Notes: generated from the sequence alone by a model not told the origin. Shown: positions 22,992-30,888, counted from the stretch's first letter. The stretch is DNA of 34,756 bases from Lentisphaerae bacterium RIFOXYA12_64_32 (GCA_001803235.1 MHBL01000280.1:1-34756), one strand, 5' to 3'. Translations and numbers: made by a program.

Positions 22992-24959
22992 TCACGCCGA
23001 CTTCGCAATGATCAGCACCGCGGCATTGTTCGCGGGCAGTGCGAGCGTGAAGGCGCCGCGTGTTGCGCTCGGCTTGACGCCGTGCAGTGACTTGTCGATC
23101 TGCCAGCCCTTGGCCAGGGTGAGCTGCGCGGTCTGCGCGGCGGGGGAGTAGTTGATCACGACCACGGCGCGGCGGCGTGCATCGAACGGGTGCTCGGTGA
23201 CGCCGACGCAGGGCAGGTCTTTGGTCACGGCGCGCCGGGTCGGGACCTGGTTGAACAGGAACCGGTACACCTGCCAGAACGCGGTCGCGGCCGGGCCGTG
23301 GAACGCGCCCGGCCGGCCGAGCAGGTCGCGCTCGACCGGGCAAGCGAGGAAGAAGACGCGGCCCTTGCCGAACGTCGCCACGGTGAACGCCGGCTCGCCG
23401 TCCGCCTCGGTGCCGAGGACCTCGGCGCGGGTGCGCTCGAACCGGAGCCGGACCGGCGCGCTGGTGTCCACGCGCAGTGCGCTCTCCGCACCCGGCAGGC
23501 TGAACGTCAGTGCGGCGTTACCGACGCGACGTTCGCGGCCGACGACGTGCAGTCCGGTCAGGCGCTCGATCTCCGGGATGATCGCATCGTCGTGCGAGAT
23601 GTAGAGCGTGGCGCCGTTCGCGACGCGCTCGAGCAGCGGCAGCAGGCGCCGGCGCGGCGAGATGCGACCGCCGCGCAGGCTCGGCAGCAGGTACAGGGGC
23701 GAATCGGGCAGCGGCGCGGTCGCGTCGGCGAACCGGATGTCGAACCCCGCCTGCTTGGCGAGCAGGAACGTGCTGTAGGCGACACCCCAGTGGTCCTGGT
23801 CCTGGCTGAGCAGGCACACCGCGTCGGTCAGGCGCGGCGGCAGGGCGGGGAACGGCAGGCCGTCGATGAACTTGCGAAAGGCGCCGAGGCTGTCGAGGAC
23901 CGGCTTGGGCGTGCCGTCGAGGCGGAACAGGCCGAGTTCGCGCTCGACCGTGTTCCAGTCGTACGGCGCGTTTTCGAGGTGGAGCTGCTCGAACCCGCAC
24001 CACCAGAGCAGCCCGCGCAGGTCGTGGGCCCAGCTCGAGAACAACGCGGTGCGGATGAAGGCAGCGGCCACCGGCTCGCTGCCGAACATGGGCCCGAGCG
24101 TGCCGATCTCCTCGACCAGGCACGGCTTGTGCCCGATATCGCCGTAGTAGCACGACTCGGCCGTGGAGTGCAGCGATGGGCGCATGGTCACGATCGGGTC
24201 CTGGTCGCAGTGCGGGGTGAAGTACGGGTACGGGTGCGTCGTCAGCAGGTCGGTCAGTTCCGCCTGGTCCTGGATGGTCCAGGTGTCGCCCGGCCCCATG
24301 CGCATGCCGTGCATGCCGGACACGACCAGCCGCGTCGCATCATTGGCGCGGATGGCGTTGACGATGGACGCGGTCCAGGTCCAGGCCTGCTCGCGCGTGG
24401 ACGAGCCCATGCAGTTGCACTCATTGCCCAGGTCCCAGGCGGCAACGGCCGGATGGTTCTTGAAGCAGTGCACAAAGCATTGCACCATCCGCACTTGCCA
24501 CTGGATGGACACCGGATCGGTGATGGGGTTGCGGCCCTCGAGCGCGGGCGGCACGAACAGGCGCCCGCTCATCCACCCGGTGACCAGGCCGACGATGAGC
24601 TTCAGGCCGTTGTCCTGCGCGATGTCCGCGAACTCCGCAAACCGCTCCATGGCGAGTTCCGCGACGCCGGCGCGGCCGAACGCGTCGTCCGGCAGCGGCG
24701 TTTCGCCGAACCGGTACTCCATGGGCGTGCCGCCGCCGCCGCGCAGCAGCGTCAGGGGCTGGAAGTCCGGCCAGAGCGGGAACACGCGCAGCACCTGCAG
24801 TCCGGCGCGGCTGAGCTTGTGCAGGTCCTGCTTGACCACATCGGCGCGCCAGTCGGACCACATGGCGGTGCCGGCATGCGAGGCCCAGTAATTGCAGCCG
24901 ACCGAGAACGTACCCGTGGGCAGGAATCCGGTGTTCTTCGCCGTGCGTGCCTTGGCCAT
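22992..24959 (-). CDS. GH5-like (clan GH-A) glycoside hydrolase
   Basis: 655 residues from the ATG at 24959 (AGGAG nine bases upstream); longer in-frame starts run into a word repeat. An N-terminal TIM barrel (about 20-400): NYWASHAG, LQVLRVFPLWPDFQP, WDLGNECNC with Glu180 as acid/base, HPYPYFTPH, and KPCLVEEIGTLG with Glu283 or Glu284 as nucleophile, all in GH-A order. Residues about 420-560 form a beta-galactosidase-like middle domain (CLLSQDQDHWGVAYSTFLLAK), and a beta-sandwich ends the protein. No signal peptide, so cytoplasmic. Possible activities: beta-mannosidase, beta-galactosidase or glucosidase; the family is sure, the substrate is not. Confidence 0.88.
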   Translation of the reverse strand: MAKARTAKNTGFLPTGTFSVGCNYWASHAGTAMWSDWRADVVKQDLHKLSRAGLQVLRVFPLWPDFQPLTLLRGGGGTPMEYRFGETPLPDDAFGRAGVAELAMERFAEFADIAQDNGLKLIVGLVTGWMSGRLFVPPALEGRNPITDPVSIQWQVRMVQCFVHCFKNHPAVAAWDLGNECNCMGSSTREQAWTWTASIVNAIRANDATRLVVSGMHGMRMGPGDTWTIQDQAELTDLLTTHPYPYFTPHCDQDPIVTMRPSLHSTAESCYYGDIGHKPCLVEEIGTLGPMFGSEPVAAAFIRTALFSSWAHDLRGLLWWCGFEQLHLENAPYDWNTVERELGLFRLDGTPKPVLDSLGAFRKFIDGLPFPALPPRLTDAVCLLSQDQDHWGVAYSTFLLAKQAGFDIRFADATAPLPDSPLYLLPSLRGGRISPRRRLLPLLERVANGATLYISHDDAIIPEIERLTGLHVVGRERRVGNAALTFSLPGAESALRVDTSAPVRLRFERTRAEVLGTEADGEPAFTVATFGKGRVFFLACPVERDLLGRPGAFHGPAATAFWQVYRFLFNQVPTRRAVTKDLPCVGVTEHPFDARRRAVVVINYSPAAQTAQLTLAKGWQIDKSLHGVKPSATRGAFTLALPANNAAVLIIAKSA

Positions 24960-24985
24960 GGTGGGTCGCTCCTGTTTGTCTCTAT

Positions 24986-25023
24986 AGGTGTTTGGGCTGT
25001 AGGCTGTTAGGCTGTAGGTTGGA
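24986..25023. repeat. 7-8-bp tandem word repeat (GGCTGTA)
   Basis: Units GGCTGTA, GGCTGTTA, GGCTGTA, GGTTGGA, 27 bp upstream of the GH5-like start (minus strand). Confidence 0.8.
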
Positions 25024-25129
25024 GACAGAGACGGCATCCTGTGACTGAACACGGGAAAGAGTAACACCGGGCGGGGGAAATCCAAGCGGGGCTGAGTCGA
25101 CACGCCATGCGTTCCGGTCCGCGATAGCG

Positions 25130-25248
25130 ACAGTGGCGCGGGACCTCCGGGACCGCAGCAGAGTGCCTCGGGCCGTCCCGGACCGAGACCCTCGGCCGGG
25201 GACCGGCCGAGGCACCCCGCTTCGGCGCGGGACGCGCCGAGCCACAGT
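25130..25248. repeat. 119-bp multi-hairpin element, copy 2
   Basis: Inverted relative to copy 1 at 3697-3815. Starts ACAGTGGC, ends GCCACAGT, same length and same hairpin order. It lies 40 bp past the stop of the minus-strand secreted coiled-coil gene, the same position relative to a gene end as copy 1. Confidence 0.85.
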
Positions 25249-25287
25249 TGCCTAGACGTGCCCTGCTGCCGACCGGGGCAGCGCCGG

Positions 25288-26127
25288 CTACCGGATGTTG
25301 TACACCAGGTCCTCGTCCTTCCACCATTCTTTGGGGAACGAAGCCCGCGACTTGCCGGGTTCCTCGAAGATCACCACGCCGAGGTAGCGGATCACGGTGT
25401 ACGCGTCCTGCAGCTTCTCCATCTTGTCGACGTTCAGTTTTCCGAGCAGGTCGTTGTGCTGGCGGAACCGCACCGTGGCGGTGTGCCGCCCTTTCTCGAC
25501 AATATCGAACCCGGTCACGCAGCGGATGACCGCCCACTCCTTGTCCTTGTTCCGGCAGAGCAGGCGCATCTCGATTTCCATCTTGTCCGTGATCGTGTTC
25601 TTCGGGCTGGTGTTGACCACATCGATCTTGCCCTTGATGTAGAGCAGTTCGCGGCTGTCCATCGGGGCCGGTTCCGGATCGGAGAACCGCAGGCACTTGA
25701 TGGTCTGCCGGTCCTCCTCGGGCAGCGACTCGAGCGTCGCCTCGGCGGGCGCGGGTTCAGCACCGGCATCGCGCTCGGCCTCGCGGGGCGCGGCGGCCTT
25801 GGCCGGTTTGGCGGCGCGCTCTGCGTCCGGGGTGTCGGGCCCCCCGGCGATCCGGGCCTTCTCGTCGCGAACCGCCTCGGCCCCGGCGGCATTGCCGTCG
25901 CGGGTCAGACGTTCGGCCAGGGTGTCGAGCAACTGGATGTACTGCTGGTTGAGCCGATCCGTCCGGGCCTTGGCGTCCGCCTCGATCTGCGCGAGTTGTG
26001 CACCGTACTGCCCCTGCAGCTTCTGCAGTTCCGGCACCGCAATGGCGTCCTGCGCCAGGACAGGCCGGCCCGAATTCAGAACGACCGCCACGACGACGAG
26101 AAATGCACGGAAACTCATGCGCACCAT
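25288..26127 (-). CDS. Secreted coiled-coil protein of unknown function
   Basis: 279 residues from the ATG at 26127 (AAAGGAG four bases upstream). Residues 1-26 are a signal peptide ending VLAQ. Residues about 27-90 are charged coiled coil (VPELQKLQGQYGAQLAQIEA), of a type often seen at the start of PVC cell-surface proteins. About 95-150 is an Ala, Glu and Pro rich linker. The C-terminal 130 residues are a compact domain, YIKGKIDVVNTSP ... WWKDEDLVYNIR. Function unknown; probably periplasmic or surface-exposed. Confidence 0.72.
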   Translation of the reverse strand: MVRMSFRAFLVVVAVVLNSGRPVLAQDAIAVPELQKLQGQYGAQLAQIEADAKARTDRLNQQYIQLLDTLAERLTRDGNAAGAEAVRDEKARIAGGPDTPDAERAAKPAKAAAPREAERDAGAEPAPAEATLESLPEEDRQTIKCLRFSDPEPAPMDSRELLYIKGKIDVVNTSPKNTITDKMEIEMRLLCRNKDKEWAVIRCVTGFDIVEKGRHTATVRFRQHNDLLGKLNVDKMEKLQDAYTVIRYLGVVIFEEPGKSRASFPKEWWKDEDLVYNIR

Positions 26128-26259
26128 GCTGCTCCTTTCCACAAATGGGGAACGCCGTCGGAACCGCTGGAGACACCTGAGACCGGACGCCCCCCTGGGT
26201 GAGCCGCCCAACTTAATGCCGGGTCGGCGAGGGTCAAGGGTTGGCCGGCTCCGATCGCC

Positions 26260-26309
26260 GTCGATTGCGGTCGGTCGCGGTCGACTGCAGTCGAGTGGAG
26301 TCGACTGGC
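26260..26309. repeat. 10-bp tandem word repeat (GTCGANTGNN)
   Basis: Five consecutive 10-bp units: GTCGATTGCG, then GTCGGTCGCG, GTCGACTGCA, GTCGAGTGGA and GTCGACTGGC. It lies in the divergent gap between the coiled-coil gene and the alpha-galactosidase-like gene, 122 bp upstream of the latter. Confidence 0.88.
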
Positions 26310-26331
26310 ATTGCCGGTCTCAAACCGTGGC

Positions 26332-26351
26332 GCGGGCAGTCCCTTGCCCGC
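26332..26351. other. Hairpin in the alpha-galactosidase upstream region
   Basis: GCGGGCA and TGCCCGC pair over seven bases around GTCCCT. A regulatory stem-loop or operator is possible. The rest of 26128-26430 has only the word repeat and weak promoter-like sequence (TTGACT near 26376). Confidence 0.4.
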
Positions 26352-26430
26352 AGGCTGAGGCCGCTCGCCCCAATTGACTTCGCCACCTGCGGCCGTACGT
26401 TTGCGGAATTCGCAACAGGAGACAATACCC

Positions 26431-28314
26431 ATGAAGAACAATCTCTCATTCCGCAATGGCTCCCTGGTTCTCGAGACGCCGTGGGCGCAGCCGGCGTTAG
26501 GCCGGATCCTGATCAACGACGAAGCGGCCGCCGGGCGCTGGACCGGCAGCGCCAAGGCCGGGTTCGCGACGCGCTGCGGCGCCTGGCGGCTCACCGTACG
26601 CCAGACGGCGAAGGGCGCATTCCAGTTCGCGATCGCGAATGCGGACTCCGCAGCGCGGCGGCTGAACACGGTGCGGGTCGAGTGGGGGCCGGCGGCGTTC
26701 GGGAACGCGCTGAACACCGCGGACTTCCGCGAGTTGGTGTTCGGCGGCAGTTTTCGCAGTCTCGACTCGGGCGCGAAGCCGGTTGGGCGCAAGGTGCCGT
26801 GCCTGGACTTCGTGCCGCGCAACAGCATGCTTTCCGTCTACCAGGCGGACGCGGGCGGCGCACTGCTGCTCGGCGTGCTGCCGCCGGTCGGCGAGGCGTT
26901 CTCCGAGTTCACAACGCTGCACTCGCACCCGCACTTCGAGGGCACGTTCGGCGTCGAGGCCAAGTTCGTGTTCGAGTGCCTGGTCGAACCGGGCAAGGCG
27001 CTGGAAACCGCACCGCTGCTCGCGCTGGCGGGCACGCAAGGCACCGACCTGATGCTCAAGTACGGTGCGCTGTGGAAGACGGCGTTGGGCAACGACAAGT
27101 TGCGCCGGCCCATGATCGGCTGGAACAGTTGGGACTACTACGCCGGCGCCGTGACGCGCGACGACATGGACGAAAACCTGGCCGCCGGAAAGAAGCTGTT
27201 CGGCAAGCCGTTCCAGGTCGTGTGCATCGACGAGGGCTGGGAGCAGCAGTGGGGCGCCTGGGACGCAAACGCCAAGTTCTCCGAGGGCCTGGCCGACTTC
27301 TGCCGGCACGTGCGCAAGGCGGGGTGCATGCCCGGCGTCTGGACCGCGCCGCTGCTGGTCAACACGTACAACCCGCTGTTCCTCGAGCATCCGGACTGGT
27401 TTGCGGCGCGCGCCGACGGGCAGTTGCAGTCCGACCCGTACTCGTACGGACCCATGGCGTACCTGGACGTGACCCGACCCGAGGTCATTGCGCACCTGAA
27501 GAGCATCTTCGCGCGATTGAAGAAGGCGGGGTTCGGCTACTTCAAGGTCGACTTCAGCCACTGCATCCTGAACGCGGTGCGGTTCCACGACCCGCACGTG
27601 GGCCGAAACGGCCTGATCCGGCGCGCCTTCCAGGCGATCCGCGACGCGATCGGACCCGACGCGTACCTGCTGAGCTGCGGCTCGCCGTACGAGTCGGTCG
27701 TCGGCCTGGTCGATGCGGTGCGCACGACGGGCGACATCCACATCTTCTGGGGACATATCGTGCGCAATGCTGGGCCGCTCTCGGCGCGCTGGTGGATGCA
27801 GGGCAACCTGTGGAACTGCGACCCGGACTTCCTCGTGGTGCGCGGCCCGGACACGGCGCGGGACCCGATCGCGAAGCGCCAGGTCGTCAGTCCGACCGGG
27901 CTCGAGCCCGGCTGGGTGAGCGGTCGCGTATTCAACGAAATGGAGGCGCGCACCTACGCACTGCTGGTGCATCTGAGCGGGGGCGACGTGTTCACCGGCG
28001 ACGTACTGAAGCGACTGAAACCGAACGGAGTGGACATGCTGCGGCGCGTGCTCGTGCCGCGCCCGGCCGCCGCCGTGCCGGTCGATCTGTTCACCACCGA
28101 GCAGGACCTGCCGCGCGTCTGGATCGGCCGCGGCGACAAGGACGTGCTGGTCGGGCTGTTCAACTGGAGCGACAAGCCGGCGCGGCTGGTGTTCGACCCG
28201 GCGCAGTACGGCCTGACCGGCGCACCGCGCGACTTCTGGACCGGCAAGCCCGCCGGGCCGCTGCCCGAACGCCTGCCGCGCCGCAGCTCGCTGGCGCTGG
28301 TGTATCCGGTGTGA
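26431..28314 (+). CDS. GH36/GH27-like alpha-galactosidase
   Basis: 627 residues from the ATG at 26431 (AGGAGA eight bases upstream). After a beta-sandwich N-terminus the barrel begins with IGWNSWDYYAGAVTRDDMDE (about 230-250) and continues with VVCIDEGWEQQWG, YFKVDFSHC with Asp374 as nucleophile, and RTTGDIHIFW with Asp435 as likely acid/base, in the order of melibiase-type enzymes. A C-terminal beta-domain follows. No signal peptide. It should release terminal alpha-galactose, though the family also contains alpha-N-acetylgalactosaminidases and isomaltases. It is divergent from the coiled-coil gene. Confidence 0.9.
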   Translation: MKNNLSFRNGSLVLETPWAQPALGRILINDEAAAGRWTGSAKAGFATRCGAWRLTVRQTAKGAFQFAIANADSAARRLNTVRVEWGPAAFGNALNTADFRELVFGGSFRSLDSGAKPVGRKVPCLDFVPRNSMLSVYQADAGGALLLGVLPPVGEAFSEFTTLHSHPHFEGTFGVEAKFVFECLVEPGKALETAPLLALAGTQGTDLMLKYGALWKTALGNDKLRRPMIGWNSWDYYAGAVTRDDMDENLAAGKKLFGKPFQVVCIDEGWEQQWGAWDANAKFSEGLADFCRHVRKAGCMPGVWTAPLLVNTYNPLFLEHPDWFAARADGQLQSDPYSYGPMAYLDVTRPEVIAHLKSIFARLKKAGFGYFKVDFSHCILNAVRFHDPHVGRNGLIRRAFQAIRDAIGPDAYLLSCGSPYESVVGLVDAVRTTGDIHIFWGHIVRNAGPLSARWWMQGNLWNCDPDFLVVRGPDTARDPIAKRQVVSPTGLEPGWVSGRVFNEMEARTYALLVHLSGGDVFTGDVLKRLKPNGVDMLRRVLVPRPAAAVPVDLFTTEQDLPRVWIGRGDKDVLVGLFNWSDKPARLVFDPAQYGLTGAPRDFWTGKPAGPLPERLPRRSSLALVYPV

Positions 28315-28459
28315 AGCAAGTGCAGAGCACGGAGGGTTGACCGGCGTCGCATCGGTGTCAGAACGGCGGCCCCCTGGAGCGCCCGCGTCCTCGCGGGCTG
28401 GCTTGGGGCTGGCTTCGTGTTGCTCTGGGCAATACGGCTGGCAGGAAGGGGGACGGGCA

Positions 28460-28488
28460 TTGATGTGCGCGTTCACACGGGGTATAGT
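28460..28488 (+). promoter_or_regulatory. Promoter giving a probably leaderless antitoxin mRNA
   Basis: TTGATG (28460-28465), 17 bp, TATAGT (28483-28488). Only six bases separate the -10 from the ATG at 28495, so the first base of the transcript should be at or next to the start codon, and no Shine-Dalgarno site precedes it. Confidence 0.65.
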
Positions 28489-28494
28489 GAAAGC

Positions 28495-28725
28495 ATGAGC
28501 ACCACAGCGGAAAAGGTTGTCGCTGAAGCGATGGAACTGCCCCCCGCACTGCGCGCGTTTGTGGCCGAGAAGTTGATTGAGAGCCTTGACATGGTCGAGC
28601 CCCCAAAGCTATCGGCCAAGTGGCGAAAAGAGGTCCGGCGGCGGTGTGCCGAGGTCGACCGTGGTGCGGTGCGCCTGCAGGATGCTGACGCCGTCTTCGC
28701 CAAGGCCTACGCGTCGCTCAGATGA
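28495..28725 (+). CDS. Addiction-module antitoxin (PF09720-like)
   Basis: 76 residues from the ATG at 28495, chosen because the promoter ends six bases before it. AEKVVAEAMELPPALRAFVA and EKLIESLD are the helical core of this antitoxin family, and the acidic/basic tail binds the toxin. It overlaps the toxin by four bases (ATGA). Confidence 0.85.
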   Translation: MSTTAEKVVAEAMELPPALRAFVAEKLIESLDMVEPPKLSAKWRKEVRRRCAEVDRGAVRLQDADAVFAKAYASLR

Positions 28726-29135
28726 GAGCTGTCAAGTTCCATCCTGACGCGGATTCCGAGATGCTTGATGCCGCGGCGTACTACGAGGCCCAGCAGCCTA
28801 ACCTCGGCAGGCGTTTCCTTGCCTCCGTACAGGATGCCGCCAACCGCATCCTTCTTAACCCTCGTCTCTTCCCGGTCGTCGAACTCGATGTGCGGCGATG
28901 TCTGACCAAGACGTTTCCGTTTGGGGTGCTCTTCAGGGAACGTCCCGATATGATCCTGATCATGGCCGTCATGCACCTGCATCGTGACCCCGACTACTGG
29001 AAGAGTCGGGAGGCCCCCACCTCGGAGCGGGGCAATGCAAGTACCCTAGCTCCTGAGCCGGGAACGCTCGTTGCTCGGCTCGCTGATGCTGAAGCGTTCG
29101 CAGGTCACGCATGGGCGTATGGGACATCACTCTGA
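28722..29135 (+). CDS. ParE/RelE-type toxin with extended C-terminus
   Basis: 137 residues. The RelE/ParE core is clear: FHPDADSEMLDAAAYYEAQQ, RRFLASVQDAANRIL, CLTKTFPFGVLFRERPDMIL and HLHRDPDYW. Homologues normally stop at about 95 residues. Here 44 extra residues without similarity run on and overlap the next gene by 25 bases, so a lost stop codon or a downstream junction is likely. Confidence 0.85.
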   Translation: MRAVKFHPDADSEMLDAAAYYEAQQPNLGRRFLASVQDAANRILLNPRLFPVVELDVRRCLTKTFPFGVLFRERPDMILIMAVMHLHRDPDYWKSREAPTSERGNASTLAPEPGTLVARLADAEAFAGHAWAYGTSL

Positions 29136-29842
29136 TCTTTGCGGTGGCGGTGCAGGCCACCGTCATTGCCTATGTGCACGACCCGCGCTGGAAAGGCGTG
29201 CTCTACGTCCTGCCGGTGCCGTTCAGTCTGGCGGTGCTGGCGCTGGGCAAGCCGATCGGCACAGACCATGCGCTCGGCCTGCCCATGGTGCTGTTGTTCG
29301 CCCACGCGGTGCGCTGGTTGCACGTGAACGGGCGCCTGCCGATCGTGCCAGCCATCGTGCTTGCGGCGCTTGGGTACTGCCTCATCGCCGGGACCGTCGT
29401 GCGGCTGGTGCCGCCGGGTGAAGCACCGTTCTGGATTGCGTTGGCAGCCGCCGGCATCCTCGGCGCGTTGCTGCACCGGTACCTGCCGCATCGCGAGGAA
29501 CGCGGGCACCGCAGCCCGCTGCCGCTGCCGCTCAAGTTCGTGCTCGTCGCCGGTGTGATTTGCGCCGTGCTGGCCATGAAGCACTGGTTGCAGGGGTTCA
29601 TGGCCTTCTTCCCCATGGTCGGTGTCGTCGCCGCCTACGAAGCGCGGCACAGCCTCTGGACCTGGGCGCGGCCCATCCCGGCCTGGATGATCACCATGAT
29701 TCCCATGCTGGTCGCGTGCCGCCTGGCGCAGCCGCACCTCGGCCTGGGCGGCGCGCTGGCCCTGGGCTGGGCCCTGTTCCTGCCCGGGTTCGCACTGCTC
29801 TGCCGCTACCGCGGCCGGGCGGAGGCGGAAGCAGAGGGATGA
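29111..29842 (+). CDS. Multi-pass inner-membrane protein of unknown function
   Basis: 243 residues with about seven hydrophobic segments (ITLIFAVAVQATVIAYV, VLPVPFSLAVLALG, IALAAAGILGALL, FVLVAGVICAVLAM and others) and conserved-looking loops HWLQGFMAFFPMVGVVAAYE. No Shine-Dalgarno site precedes the ATG, and it overlaps the toxin tail by 25 bases. The last codons (AEAEAEG) are a period-6 repeat that runs into the word repeat behind the gene. Function unknown. Confidence 0.72.
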   Translation: MGVWDITLIFAVAVQATVIAYVHDPRWKGVLYVLPVPFSLAVLALGKPIGTDHALGLPMVLLFAHAVRWLHVNGRLPIVPAIVLAALGYCLIAGTVVRLVPPGEAPFWIALAAAGILGALLHRYLPHREERGHRSPLPLPLKFVLVAGVICAVLAMKHWLQGFMAFFPMVGVVAAYEARHSLWTWARPIPAWMITMIPMLVACRLAQPHLGLGGALALGWALFLPGFALLCRYRGRAEAEAEG

Positions 29843-29868
29843 GGGATGAAAGCTGAGGGAAGAAGGCG
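29834..29868 (+). repeat. 7-bp word repeat overlapping the end of the membrane-protein gene
   Basis: GAGGGAT twice, GAAAGCT, GAGGGAA, GAAGGCG in phase with a period of 7. The first units contain the stop codon at 29840-29842. Confidence 0.7.
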
Positions 29869-29885
29869 GGTGGAGGAGTGGGGCG

Positions 29886-29925
29886 AGGTTTCAGTGTTCA
29901 GGTTTCGGGTGTCAGGTGGAAGGCG
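29886..29925. repeat. 7-bp word repeat with the shared 16-mer
   Basis: Words of the GGTTTCA/GTGTTCA/GGTTTCG/GGTGTCA type with a period of 7. GGTTTCGGGTGTCAGG (29901-29916) recurs exactly, reverse-complemented, at 4970-4985. Confidence 0.78.
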
Positions 29926-29935
29926 GCGGGGCAAC

Positions 29936-29971
29936 GATGATATCGATGATCCCGATGATATCGATGATGCC
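29936..29971. repeat. 9-bp word repeat (GATGATATC), copy 1
   Basis: Four 9-bp units GATGATATC, GATGATCCC, GATGATATC, GATGATGCC, preceded by GCGGGGCAAC. A sister array with the same flank is at 31704-31739. Confidence 0.88.
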
Positions 29972-30064
29972 GACCGGACTCGACGGGGACGGCCGGTCAC
30001 ACGCACCAAGAAGCCGCGGAATCTGAGCGACAGGGATGCCAAGGCCAGTGGCACACGGAAGTCA

Positions 30065-30140
30065 GGATCTGGCGGATCTGGACGGGACGCCGGCGGAGGA
30101 CGGGGCTCTGTCCGATGGGTCGGTTGGGGCCGTTGGGTCC
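30065..30140. repeat. Further 9-bp word arrays
   Basis: GGATCTGGC and GGATCTGGA (30065-30082), then GATGGGTCG, GTTGGGGCC, GTTGGGTCC (30114-30140). With the preceding arrays, word repeats take up much of 29834-30140. No gene is supported between 29843 and 30311. Confidence 0.7.
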
Positions 30141-30152
30141 GGTCGCGGTGGA

Positions 30153-30184
30153 GCGCGAAGTGGGCGGAGGGCCGCCCCCGGTAC
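30153..30184. repeat. Half copy of the 25-bp-arm inverted repeat element
   Basis: GGGCGGAGGGCCGCCC followed by CGGTAC matches the right arm at 6126-6150, and the flank GCGC is shared. The left arm is absent. Confidence 0.8.
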
Positions 30185-30197
30185 GGGCGTGGCGGCT

Positions 30198-30233
30198 GGG
30201 CGCTCAGCGCCCGGCCCGCACCTTGCATCCCGC
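30198..30233. repeat. Palindrome plus 19-bp box, copy A
   Basis: GGGCGCTCAGCGCCC (30198-30212) is followed directly by the box CCCGCACCTTGCATCCCGC (30215-30233), which recurs at 30889-30907 and 32003-32021. It ends 15 bp before the promoter of the next antitoxin gene. Confidence 0.85.
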
Positions 30234-30248
30234 GCTGGCTCGATGCAC

Positions 30249-30277
30249 TTGAAAATGGCAGGGGTTTGCGGTATCCG
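30249..30277 (+). promoter_or_regulatory. Promoter of the second ParE-like module
   Basis: TTGAAA (30249-30254), 17 bp, TATCCG (30272-30277), 35 bp before the ATG at 30312. Confidence 0.55.
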
Positions 30278-30311
30278 TAGTAGCGATGCAAGTCTCTACC
30301 GGAGGAGCACC

Positions 30312-30542
30312 ATGTCGGCATTGCTTACGAAATTGGAGCATGACGCACTCCGCCTGCCGCAGCAGGAGCGCGCCTTTCTTGCCGACCGTCTGCTGGGTTC
30401 GCTCGGCGACGAGGCCCTGAGCGATGTCGACGCCGCCTGGGTTGCCGAGGCGGAACGGCGCTACCGGGAGTACAAGACGGGCAAGCGCCGGCCGATTCCG
30501 GCCTCCCAGGTCTTCGCGGCCGCGGATCGGCTGCTGAAATGA
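30312..30542 (+). CDS. Addiction-module antitoxin (PF09720-like)
   Basis: 76 residues with GGAGGAG four bases upstream of the ATG. LTKLEHDALRLPQQERAFLA and DRLLGSLGDEALSDVDAAWV match the same antitoxin family as the gene at 28495, and the length is identical, but sequence similarity is only moderate. Overlaps its toxin by four bases. Confidence 0.88.
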   Translation: MSALLTKLEHDALRLPQQERAFLADRLLGSLGDEALSDVDAAWVAEAERRYREYKTGKRRPIPASQVFAAADRLLK

Positions 30543-30844
30543 GCGCGGCCGAGTTCGATCCTGAGGCGCGTGCCGAGTTCCTCGCCGCTGTCGAGTACTA
30601 CGAGGAATGCCAGGAGGGATTGGGACGTCGCTTCCGCCTCACTGTCGAGTCGGCGGTCGACCACATCTGCGAGATGCCGTTCCGTTTCCGGGTACTGCAC
30701 GCTCCGTTCAGGCGTTGTCTCCTCCCCACGTTCCCGTATTCGGTCATCTTCTCGATCGAGCCGGAATTCATCCTGGTTGTCGCCGTGGCACACGCCAAGC
30801 GCAAGCCCGGCTACTGGCACGAGCGGATCGAGAAGTACCGATGA
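30539..30844 (+). CDS. ParE/RelE-type toxin
   Basis: 101 residues, normal length. EFDPEARAEFLAAVEYYEEC, GLGRRFRLTVESAVDHI, FRRCLLPTFPYSVIFSIEPE and HAKRKPGYWHERI form the RelE/ParE core. It is related to the toxin at 28722, but too diverged for a recent duplication. Confidence 0.9.
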   Translation: MSAAEFDPEARAEFLAAVEYYEECQEGLGRRFRLTVESAVDHICEMPFRFRVLHAPFRRCLLPTFPYSVIFSIEPEFILVVAVAHAKRKPGYWHERIEKYR

Positions 30845-30888
30845 TCCGCGGGCGCCCTCTGCAACCGACGCCAGAGCCGCTCACCCCG

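Noticed and set aside
26241..28340. A 699-codon frame overlapping the GH36 gene
   Set aside because: It is the +1 shadow of the alpha-galactosidase-like gene and starts inside the word repeat.
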